From positions 1-58,061 of the forward strand of contig JAGAOU010000091.1 in the NCBI GenBank assembly GCA_017623595.1: DNA of 58,061 bases, given 5' to 3'. This DNA is from Clostridia bacterium. GTDB taxonomy: Bacteria > Bacillota > Clostridia > Oscillospirales > UBA644. Within the stretch, counting starts at the first letter, position 1; each line of letters starts with the position of its first letter. Positions 34,205 to 41,125 of this stretch are shown piece by piece. Below the pieces are notes generated by a model. That model had not been told where the DNA came from. It worked only from the letters and a program-made list of their open reading frames with translations, and made no database searches. Both the position numbers and the translations under genes were made by a program.

Positions 34205-35662
34205 TTATTTTCCAAACACAGGAATCGAAAAGAGGACAGGTCCCACATGACCGAAGACATCCACCTGAACGATCCCGCGGTCGGATGCATTGTGAGCCTC
34301 TGTGGCGGTAAGCGTAAAGGAACATTCCCCGCTGACCTCCCGCTGGTGATCCACAAGAATCCGAGCCCCCTTGCTGTTTGCCGTAAGTCCCTCGGGCAAA
34401 AGCAAACGAACGTCGGCACTGTAGGGCCCCTGCAGACGGTTTTTGAACACAATCCGAGCCGTAACCGATTCTCCCACAGCCAGACAGGGTTCCTTGTCAT
34501 ATTCCACCATAACCCGCATGGCAGCATCGTCATAGGCGCGGAAGCAATAGGGCGCATAGGTACCCAAGGGATTGCGATCGAAGTCATAATGCCGTTTTCC
34601 GTCCGACATATGAGGAGGGCAATACTCCATCAAAACCGTTTCTCCGTCGGTAAATTCCATGGGCAGGTCATGGGCAAGAAGCACTGCGGGAATCTGCCAC
34701 ATAACACGATCGGTCAGAATGTTGCAGTCGGTAATCTTGCGCACCCGATTGTATCCGCCGTTGACCGAACAGGTAATGATCCGCTCCCCGATGTATTCTG
34801 CCCAATCGGCGGGAATTCCCTTTTTCCCATAAAGAATTCCGAGGAACGCTCCTACGGTAGCACCGGTGCAGTCGGTGTCATCGCCGCAACTGACCGCAGT
34901 GAGAATGGATTTTTTGAAATCTCCTTCTCCGTAGAGAAGCCCGATTACGCAGAATCCCACGTTGGCGGGCGCCTGGAACCAACCGATATCCTTGGACTGC
35001 TCAATCAATTCCAAACGAACCTCCTGCCAGGTTTTTCCGTTGTCATAGCCCTCCATGACGGTGCGTACCGCCTTGGCAACACGGCTTTCGGCAGGAATGG
35101 CGGCCAGTCCTTGCTCCAAAATATCGCGAATATCATGATTGAAGAAGGCAAGGCTTTCAATAGTCGCAGTAAACTGCTCAGCAACGGTGCCTTCGCCCAA
35201 ACCGTGATCCACACAAGCGTCCTCAAAGGCATAACGACGAGCAATTTCGGGATAACCGGGGGCAAGACAAGCCCAAATCTCGGAACGAATCCACGCCCCG
35301 TTGGAATGCTTCCACTTCAGATTGTCGAACTCTCCCGACATGGGAGGAAGCCATCCCCCCTGAATATTTGCCTTCCCTACGCCGTATTCGTTCCAACAGG
35401 GAGGAATGTAAGAAAGCCAATATTCCGCCAATTCCTTGCAGGTCAAACGATGAGGTCCCACCTCCTCCAGAGCGCAGAGCCAAATCAACTGCAGATCCAG
35501 ATCATCGTTGGGCAGAGGCTCACCCTTACGGGAAACAAACCCCTTCACGTCCAACAGCTCCCGACGGCCTTCATAGGGAGTTCCGATGGTTCCGCCGATG
35601 TTTTTTCCGATCCAGCAGGCATGAATCTTGTCCCGGATCAGATCCCGATTCATTTTAATCAT
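34205..35662 (-). CDS. ADP-ribosylglycohydrolase-family protein
   Basis: A 485-residue protein. NDDLDLQ (52-58) and CGDDTDCTGA near residue 260 are the acidic clusters that bind two metal ions in the DraG/ARH family. HACWIGKNIGGTIGTPYEG at the start is also typical. The last 120 residues form an added beta domain. Members found beside glycosidases in gut bacteria are thought to act on N- or O-glycosidic bonds in nucleosides or sugars rather than on ADP-ribosylated protein. It lies between an AraC gene and the GH78-like gene on the same strand, with its own consensus promoter and a perfect inverted repeat over the -10. Confidence 0.85.
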   Translation of the reverse strand: MIKMNRDLIRDKIHACWIGKNIGGTIGTPYEGRRELLDVKGFVSRKGEPLPNDDLDLQLIWLCALEEVGPHRLTCKELAEYWLSYIPPCWNEYGVGKANIQGGWLPPMSGEFDNLKWKHSNGAWIRSEIWACLAPGYPEIARRYAFEDACVDHGLGEGTVAEQFTATIESLAFFNHDIRDILEQGLAAIPAESRVAKAVRTVMEGYDNGKTWQEVRLELIEQSKDIGWFQAPANVGFCVIGLLYGEGDFKKSILTAVSCGDDTDCTGATVGAFLGILYGKKGIPADWAEYIGERIITCSVNGGYNRVRKITDCNILTDRVMWQIPAVLLAHDLPMEFTDGETVLMEYCPPHMSDGKRHYDFDRNPLGTYAPYCFRAYDDAAMRVMVEYDKEPCLAVGESVTARIVFKNRLQGPYSADVRLLLPEGLTANSKGARILVDHQREVSGECSFTLTATEAHNASDRGIVQVDVFGHVGPVLFSIPVFGK

Positions 35663-35693
35663 ATACCGTTACCGTCCTTTCAAAAAAGAAATA

Positions 35694-35719
35694 CCGTATG
35701 ATTTTATTATATCATACGG
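35694..35719. promoter_or_regulatory. inverted-repeat operator over the promoter
   Basis: CCGTATGAT (35694-35702), 8 bases, ATCATACGG (35711-35719), perfect 9-base arms covering the -10 and transcription start of the 34205-35662 gene. A dimeric repressor bound here would block transcription. A later ATCATA at 35658 may be a further half-site. Confidence 0.6.
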
Positions 35720-35734
35720 CAGAGAGACTGTCAA
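35706..35734 (-). promoter_or_regulatory. consensus promoter of the ADP-ribosylglycohydrolase-like gene
   Basis: TTGACA (35729-35734), 17 bases, TATAAT (35706-35711) on the minus strand. Confidence 0.92.
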
Positions 35735-35756
35735 TTTCGCTTGTTTACGTGGAATA

Positions 35757-36614
35757 TTACGTTTTTTTACTTTTTCGGTATTCCTTTGGAGTCATTCCCG
35801 TTTTTTCCCGAAAAAGCGCATAGAAGCCGGCCATTCGGCGAAATCCTGCCCGACACGCCGCATTTTCCACGGAAACAGAGGGATCTTCCAAATATTCCAT
35901 GGCCTTTTCCATGCGACTCTGATTGATAAAATCGGTGACGGTGACGCCGAACTGTTCCTTGAACAGACGGCTGAAATAGGAAGGATTGTAGAAGCATTGC
36001 TTTGCCAGATCCTCCAAGGTCAAAGGCTCTGTGCAATGATTTCGGATATAGTTCAAGAACTCCGGCGTCAGTTTTTCATAGCCGCCCATGGAATCCCCTC
36101 CGGACATTTTGCGAAACACCATGGTCAACAAAATGATCACATAGGACTTCAGCAAGGTTTCGTACCCAACCTCTTTTCGCTGCTGCTCCCGTTCCGCATT
36201 CCGCAAAATCTCTTCAAACCGAATCTGATCTTCCCCGGAAAAACGGACCAAGGATTCTCCCGGATCTACGGCTTGCTGAAAATGCGAAAAAGAAGATAGG
36301 GTAAGAAGCTCAAAGGCATTTTCCGAATCGATCAGCTTTTCGCTGATCCATTCGGGATCAAGCAGGATGTTGTAAAAATGCATTTCTCCGTCGGTGCGAA
36401 AGCTGTGTACCTGACGGTAATTTATGAACAAAAGAGAGCCGCGGGAAACGGGGTATTCCACACCGTCGATGCAGTGAATCCCCGTTCCGCTGAGAATATA
36501 CACCAATTCAACAAACTCATGCAGATGCTCCGGCTCTTCCTTCCCGAAAAGTTGTCTGCAAAGAGAAAGCCCCATACCGTCTTTGAAACAAAGCTCTTTT
36601 GTATAAGTAAACAC
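35757..36614 (-). CDS. AraC-family transcriptional regulator
   Basis: A 285-residue protein. The cupin N-terminus has EEPEHLHEFVELVYILSGTG and a GSLLFINYRQVHSF end; the C-terminal AraC domain runs from about 185 (FLNYIRNHCTEPLTLEDLAK) to FREKTGMTPKEYRKSK. It probably senses a sugar and controls the ADP-ribosylglycohydrolase-like and GH78-like genes just downstream. GTG 36614 follows GAAAGGAG. A strong terminator separates it from trpS upstream and no promoter of its own is visible in the 52-base gap, so its transcription start is unknown. Confidence 0.9.
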   Translation of the reverse strand: MFTYTKELCFKDGMGLSLCRQLFGKEEPEHLHEFVELVYILSGTGIHCIDGVEYPVSRGSLLFINYRQVHSFRTDGEMHFYNILLDPEWISEKLIDSENAFELLTLSSFSHFQQAVDPGESLVRFSGEDQIRFEEILRNAEREQQRKEVGYETLLKSYVIILLTMVFRKMSGGDSMGGYEKLTPEFLNYIRNHCTEPLTLEDLAKQCFYNPSYFSRLFKEQFGVTVTDFINQSRMEKAMEYLEDPSVSVENAACRAGFRRMAGFYALFREKTGMTPKEYRKSKKT

Positions 36615-36635
36615 GGGCGATTCTCCTTTCTATTC

Positions 36636-36663
36636 AAAAAGGAAGCATTTCTGCTTCCTTTTT
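36636..36663. terminator. bidirectional terminator after trpS
   Basis: Eleven-base stem AAAAAGGAAGC/GCTTCCTTTTT, 6-base loop. The T5 arm lies on both strands, so it terminates trpS and possibly antisense transcription. Confidence 0.85.
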
Positions 36664-36666
36664 CTG

Positions 36667-37656
36667 TCAGATCTTCAGAGACATAGCGGCCTTGATCTTG
36701 TCAACGTTCTCGTTGCCGATGGCGTTGGCACGGTCGGAACCGCTGTTGACGATCTCCTTGACCTCGTTCATGTGGGCCTCGTAATATGCACGGCGTTCAC
36801 GGAAGGGATCTAAAAGGCCGTTAAGCTTCTCCGCCAGACGACGCTTGCAGGCAACACAACCCACCTGCCCCGCCTTACAACGCTCGCAAATATCCTCATA
36901 CTCCTCTTCGTTGAAGACCTTGTGATATTTGCTGACGGTGCAAATGTCGGGATGGCCCGGATCCTTGGCTCGGATGCGGGAGGCGTCTGTAACGGCCAGA
37001 CGAACTTTTTCGTTCACCGATTCGGCAGAGTCGGACAAATAAATGGCGTTGCCCAGAGATTTGCCCATCTTGCTGTTGCCGTCCAGCCCCATCAGACGGG
37101 TACAGGAGGAAAGCATGGCCTTGGGTTCCAGCAGATTGGTGCCGTACAAATCGTTCATACGACGCACCAGCTTGCGGGCAACCTCAATGTGAGGCAGCTG
37201 ATCTTCCCCAACGGGAACCAGTTCCGCGTTGCAGAAGGTAATATCGGCAGCCTGGCTGACGGGATACCCCAAAAAGCCGTAGGTCATATCGTTGTAGCCA
37301 TAGTTGGCGGCTTCGGTCTTGATGGTGGGATTATGGCGCAGAGTGTTGACGCTGATGAGCATGGAATAGAACACGGTCAACTCCGCAATCGCCTTGATCT
37401 GAGATTGCTGCACAAAAGTGACCTTATTGGGATCCAGCCCCACAGAAAGATTGTCAATCGCCACATCATAAATACTTCCGTTGATAAGGGAAGGATTCTC
37501 GAAATGGGTGGTCAGGGCTTGAATGTCAGCCATCAGAATGAAGGTTTCGTAATCGTCCTGCAGACGGACACGGTTCTGCAAGCTTCCCACATAATGCCCC
37601 AAATGAAGCTTCCCCGTGGTGCGGTCCCCTGTCAGAATACGCTTTTTCTCTGCCAT
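36667..37656 (-). CDS. trpS: tryptophan--tRNA ligase with iron-sulfur-type cysteine motif
   Basis: A 329-residue class I synthetase. HLGH (18-21) and KMGKS (196-200) are the ATP-binding HIGH and KMSKS elements; NAELVPVGEDQLPH is the tryptophan-site loop. It charges tRNA-Trp. Cys 239, Cys 260, Cys 267 and Cys 270 form C-x20-C-x6-C-x2-C, close to the C-x22-C-x6-C-x2-C that binds a [4Fe-4S] cluster near the anticodon site in Thermotoga TrpRS; Cys 257 is extra. It has promoter TTGATT-N17-TATAAT (37698-37726) and a short leader without any T-box or trp attenuator that I could see. Confidence 0.96.
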   Translation of the reverse strand: MAEKKRILTGDRTTGKLHLGHYVGSLQNRVRLQDDYETFILMADIQALTTHFENPSLINGSIYDVAIDNLSVGLDPNKVTFVQQSQIKAIAELTVFYSMLISVNTLRHNPTIKTEAANYGYNDMTYGFLGYPVSQAADITFCNAELVPVGEDQLPHIEVARKLVRRMNDLYGTNLLEPKAMLSSCTRLMGLDGNSKMGKSLGNAIYLSDSAESVNEKVRLAVTDASRIRAKDPGHPDICTVSKYHKVFNEEEYEDICERCKAGQVGCVACKRRLAEKLNGLLDPFRERRAYYEAHMNEVKEIVNSGSDRANAIGNENVDKIKAAMSLKI

Positions 37657-37697
37657 ATAACAGATCCTCCGATCATGTAATACTCATATAATGTATT

Positions 37698-37726
37698 ATT
37701 ATAGCACATCCAAACAAAAAAATCAA
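37698..37726 (-). promoter_or_regulatory. promoter of trpS
   Basis: TTGATT (37721-37726), 17 bases, TATAAT (37698-37703) on the minus strand. The leader to the ATG is only about 35 bases. Confidence 0.82.
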
Positions 37727-37831
37727 GCCCCAAAACCCACTTTTCCGCAGAAAAACACGAAAACGATCCTACTTTTTGGACATTTTCGGACTTTGACCGC
37801 AGGATAACGATTCCCGTGCAAGCAAACACAA

Positions 37832-37848
37832 TATCACATTTTGTGATA
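37832..37848. promoter_or_regulatory. palindromic operator candidate
   Basis: TATCACA-TTT-TGTGATA, perfect 7-base arms, in the trpS/Xre divergent gap, 26 bases before the -10 of the Xre gene. A plausible binding site for the small Xre regulator itself. Confidence 0.5.
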
Positions 37849-37873
37849 AAAGTCAATATCCAACAAAAAATTC

Positions 37874-37882
37874 TGATATAAT
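37874..37882 (+). promoter_or_regulatory. extended -10 promoter of the Xre gene
   Basis: TGATATAAT (TGn plus TATAAT at 37877-37882); the -35 position is poor. This suggests need for the extended element or for an activator at the upstream palindrome. Confidence 0.65.
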
Positions 37883-37903
37883 AGAAAAAAAGGAGGTGTG
37901 GTC

Positions 37904-38116
37904 ATGCGAATCCGAGATTTAAGAGAAGATCGAGATTTGACGCAACAACAAATTGCAGATCATTTACACATCCGACAAAACACCTACTCGCAATACGAAA
38001 ACGGGCAACGTCAGTTACCGCTTTCCGTACTCATCGCATTAGCCGACTATTACCACGTTTCCACCGACTACCTTCTCGGCAGAACCAACCGACAAGAACC
38101 ATACGAAAACAATTGA
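37904..38116 (+). CDS. small Xre-family HTH regulator
   Basis: A 70-residue protein that is almost only a Cro/CI helix-turn-helix. MRIRDLREDRDLTQQQIADH, then IRQNTYSQYENGQRQLPLSV, ALADYYHVSTDYLLGRT. It would bind DNA as a dimer. ATG 37904 is chosen because AGGAGG lies 7 bases before it. No phage or toxin gene adjoins it; the next gene is convergent. It may repress itself through the TATCACA palindrome. A terminator overlaps its stop codon. Confidence 0.9.
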   Translation: MRIRDLREDRDLTQQQIADHLHIRQNTYSQYENGQRQLPLSVLIALADYYHVSTDYLLGRTNRQEPYENN

Positions 38117-38146
38117 GACCGCATCGTGTGATGCGGTCTCTTGTTC
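38115..38146 (+). terminator. terminator of the Xre gene
   Basis: Eleven-base stem GAGACCGCATC/GATGCGGTCTC (38115-38140), GTGT loop, followed by TTGTTCTTT. The stem begins inside the TGA stop. Confidence 0.85.
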
Positions 38147-38158
38147 TTTGGTTTCAAT

Positions 38159-38560
38159 TTAAAGCACATCGTCAGGGGCAAAGCCGTAGAGACGGTTACT
38201 GACCATGGTGACGGTGCCAGTCTGGCCGATGGCGAAGCCTTCAAAAAATTCTTGAGGAACCTCCACGGTGAGAGGTGTGCCGTCCTCCTTTTCGAAGAAA
38301 ACCAAGTATTCCGTAACCGCCTTGGGGAATTTTGAGCTTCCCATCAGACGGGCAGAGGCGCGCAAATCGACCACCGTTGCACGGAATTCCACAGGTTGCG
38401 CAGGTGCATAGGCATCCTCCAAGGGCTCCTGCTCAAGCATCCGGGAAGCGTCCTCCGAAGGCTCCTCCACCTGAGGAGAACGCGAAAAAACAAGCCCCAA
38501 AAGGAATATAACACCACCCACAACAACCACACAGATCCCGACAGCAATCAACCAATCCAC
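38159..38560 (-). CDS. DUF2500-like small membrane protein
   Basis: A 133-residue protein with one N-terminal membrane helix (LIAVGICVVVVGGVIFLLGL), an acidic linker and a small beta domain (about 58-133) of the DUF2500 type: VEFRATVVDLRAS, TEYLVFFEKEDGTPLTVEV and TGTVTMVSNRLYGF. Function unknown; the domain probably lies outside the membrane. Start GTG at 38560 is preferred because GGAGG lies 8 bases upstream, which leaves out three codons of the longest frame. Promoter at 38587-38615 is a perfect consensus, so it is likely well expressed. Confidence 0.75.
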   Translation of the reverse strand: MDWLIAVGICVVVVGGVIFLLGLVFSRSPQVEEPSEDASRMLEQEPLEDAYAPAQPVEFRATVVDLRASARLMGSSKFPKAVTEYLVFFEKEDGTPLTVEVPQEFFEGFAIGQTGTVTMVSNRLYGFAPDDVL

Positions 38561-38586
38561 AATAAACACCTCCGCTTGTTTTCTTT

Positions 38587-38615
38587 ATTATAACACGTCT
38601 CCTGTCTCTTGTCAA
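38587..38615 (-). promoter_or_regulatory. consensus promoter overlapping a stop codon
   Basis: TTGACA (38610-38615), 17 bases, TATAAT (38587-38592) on the minus strand. The -35 hexamer contains the stop codon of the 38612-40306 gene, so the operon end doubles as promoter for the DUF2500-like gene. Confidence 0.9.
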
Positions 38616-40306
38616 GGGTGTTTTTGCTCTTCAATTTGAATTTTAACCCAAAGACTTCCATCACCGATTGCCGCAAAGGCGCGATAATACCCATTACGGT
38701 TTGCAGAGATCCTTTTCAGATCGACAATAAAACCGTTTGTGGTGTATCGGCAGAGCCAGCCTTCGTAAGAAACGGAGAGAGAATGGGTATTGGCGTCAAT
38801 TTCGGAGGTAGACTCTCCATCAAAGCAGAATGCAGGAAGCAGACATGCAACCTCACCTTCACCGAGAGTTTGGATCTGCACACCGTCGGCGCTGACCTCA
38901 TATTGCAGATCCACCGAGGACTCTTTGGAAAAACGGCAACGCATTGTTGTATAGGCGGCGTCCTCCTCGGTAAAAACACCCATCGTTTCGTATACCACTG
39001 ACGCGTCGGTAGCAAAACGCCACACACCGTTCTCCCGAACACCGGGACAGATCGAAAGATTCATCGGATCGGTCACGTCCAGCGTATAGACGGGATGTGA
39101 CGGACAGGGAACAGAGAGACAAATCGTCGAAGGCGCCCCCTCCCGATGTACCCGTCCCAACCCGCTTGCATCGTAGTGGGAATCTGCGTTTGTATCGATC
39201 TCTGCCAGATAACCGCCGCTCTTCAAAAAAATCTTATGAAAATAGTCGGTGGTGACAAAAGCGGAAGGGACATGATCCACAGAAGGCACGGAGGGAACAG
39301 AATCGTCACAGAGAAGATACGCCGCATACAAAAAGGAAGCGGCGGTGATCATGTATTTGTCAAAATAGGCATACCCTTCACAACCGTATTTGGTTTCGGT
39401 GGGAAAGCGGTTTTTGATGTGACGGATAGGGGTTTTTCCAAGCCATTTCTCCGTCACCGCCAAAGCCCGCACAACGGCGGATTTGAACTCCATTGCAAGA
39501 GCGAGGTTCCCTTCCTTTGCGTACCGATTCGCCTCATATTCAAAAAGAATCGCCAACCAAGGTTCGTTATGCAAAAACTGATTGCTCCGCCCGCCAAAGG
39601 GAATCTCACCGTTGGGAGACTGCATTTTCAGCGTCAGCAATCCGGCCTTTTTCAGACATGCATCAATCTGTTCATAATACTTCCCCCGATAGCCGAAATG
39701 AATAAGCATTGTGAAAAGTCCGCGAGAAACGAGATCATAAACCATCGGTTGATGGGGGATTGCATTTTTATTGTCCCGATACATCCCGTTTTCGTCCAGC
39801 CATTGAAACTGACAGGAAAGCTGACGGTCGATAAAATCGAGGTTATCCCCCAGCCCAAAATAAACCCTTGCGTATTCGCTGACCGCTCCGAAGATTGCCC
39901 AGTTGGTGATGCGATCTGTCGCTTCCTTCACCACCACGTCATAGCAGGCTTCGGGGACGATTTGGGAGATCTTTTGCTTCCACCGTAGGACACGCTCTTC
40001 GTCAACGGCGTTTGCCCGCTCGACCTCATCGATGCAGCATACGATCTCCCGTACCGAGAATTCATTCGCAGCCCTGATGTAGGGACGAAGAAACATATCA
40101 CAGCACAAATCCATCATTTCAAGAAAAAGGGGCAGCAGATCCGTTCGCCTTCCGTTGGCAATGAGAATCCCGATATTGGCAGTCAGCCTCGGAAAGCCGT
40201 GCTCCTTCAGTCCGTCGGTCTCTACATCGTTCAGGTATCGTTGAATATGCTCGTCCGTATAGGCGGAGAGTGCCTTTTCCATCAAATCAATATATTGATC
40301 TCTCAT
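38612..40306 (-). CDS. uncharacterised protein, probable helical-toroid carbohydrate enzyme
   Basis: A 564-residue cytoplasmic protein. The first 350 residues are helix-rich with patterns typical of (alpha/alpha) toroids (HQPMVYDLVSRGLFTMLIHF, GRSNQFLHNEPWLAILFEYE), followed by a beta-rich C-terminal domain (about 370-564) with LAEIDTNADSHYDASGLGR. This two-part plan is that of heparinase-like and GH88/105-like proteins, but no signature is complete, and I do not assign a reaction. It is the last gene of the eight-gene operon and lies 27 bases after the sugar isomerase gene, so a step in the same catabolic route is likely. Ribosome site AGGAGC. Confidence 0.6.
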   Translation of the reverse strand: MRDQYIDLMEKALSAYTDEHIQRYLNDVETDGLKEHGFPRLTANIGILIANGRRTDLLPLFLEMMDLCCDMFLRPYIRAANEFSVREIVCCIDEVERANAVDEERVLRWKQKISQIVPEACYDVVVKEATDRITNWAIFGAVSEYARVYFGLGDNLDFIDRQLSCQFQWLDENGMYRDNKNAIPHQPMVYDLVSRGLFTMLIHFGYRGKYYEQIDACLKKAGLLTLKMQSPNGEIPFGGRSNQFLHNEPWLAILFEYEANRYAKEGNLALAMEFKSAVVRALAVTEKWLGKTPIRHIKNRFPTETKYGCEGYAYFDKYMITAASFLYAAYLLCDDSVPSVPSVDHVPSAFVTTDYFHKIFLKSGGYLAEIDTNADSHYDASGLGRVHREGAPSTICLSVPCPSHPVYTLDVTDPMNLSICPGVRENGVWRFATDASVVYETMGVFTEEDAAYTTMRCRFSKESSVDLQYEVSADGVQIQTLGEGEVACLLPAFCFDGESTSEIDANTHSLSVSYEGWLCRYTTNGFIVDLKRISANRNGYYRAFAAIGDGSLWVKIQIEEQKHP

Positions 40307-40333
40307 TTTTTGCTCCTGTGCCGTTATAATTTG

Positions 40334-41125
40334 TCAAGATGTTGCACAAAACAAATCGTTAAATAATTTCAACGCCGCTTCGATTTCAGGGAGGTCCGGA
40401 TGCCATTTCCGTTCCCATTCCAGGGAAAACCAGCCCTCATAGCCTTCCGATTGAAGGGTTCTCACCATTTCGACCAGAGGAAGATCTCCCTCTCCGGGAA
40501 GAACAAGGGTTCCATCCTTTATGTCCTTCAAATGTACATGACGAATGTAGCGGGAAAAGGTGTGATAAAACTCACGCCAACGGGGGCCGTAGGTTTCACG
40601 GGTGTGGCAAACGTCCCAGATCAGACCGAAGTTTTCCGCGCATCCGCAACGGTCCACCACAGCCCGCAACCGTTCTTCGGTGTTGAAATCCCCATGAACC
40701 TCCAAAAGGATATCCACCCCTTTGTCTTTTGCGTAATCACAGAGGGAAAGAATTCCGTCGGTCACCCGTCGGATACAGGCCGATTCTTCTCCTTTTATTT
40801 TGTTGCCGAAAACGCGGATTCCACGAAAACCCAAGCGGGAAGCAATATCGACAGAAGCAGTGCCCTCCGACCACACTGCAGGGTATTTTTTCTCATCGTG
40901 AAAGGCGCAGGAGGTTCCGAGAACGAGGGGGATAACTCCCGCATCGGCAAATTTCTTTGCGGTTTCGGACAGGTTTTGCGGGAGGAAATCGGGAATACTG
41001 CCATTATCCAAAACATTGGAAATACCCCGTACTTCCAGCGCTCCCATGCCGAATTTCACCGTCAAAGCAAGGATTTCATCCAGAGAGCGTTCTGTGCATC
41101 CAAGGGTTGAAAAGCATTGTTTCAT
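40334..41125 (-). CDS. sugar phosphate isomerase/epimerase-like TIM barrel
   Basis: A 263-residue protein of the xylose isomerase-like AP-endonuclease 2 superfamily. Metal ligands appear in order: Glu in LLEVHGDFN (about 142), Asp and His in LIWDVCHTRE (about 172-176), His in HVHLKD (about 197) and Glu in FSLEWERKW (about 235). It would isomerise or epimerise a keto sugar or cleave a related bond; members also take part in C-glycoside breakdown. The start overlaps the stop of the heparinase-type gene upstream (ATGA-type, 41122-41125), so the two are coupled. Confidence 0.85.
   Translation of the reverse strand: MKQCFSTLGCTERSLDEILALTVKFGMGALEVRGISNVLDNGSIPDFLPQNLSETAKKFADAGVIPLVLGTSCAFHDEKKYPAVWSEGTASVDIASRLGFRGIRVFGNKIKGEESACIRRVTDGILSLCDYAKDKGVDILLEVHGDFNTEERLRAVVDRCGCAENFGLIWDVCHTRETYGPRWREFYHTFSRYIRHVHLKDIKDGTLVLPGEGDLPLVEMVRTLQSEGYEGWFSLEWERKWHPDLPEIEAALKLFNDLFCATS

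Noticed and set aside
37657-37900. T-box or trp attenuator before trpS
   Set aside because: The leader after the promoter at 37698 is about 35 bases and lacks a T-box sequence and a terminator hairpin.
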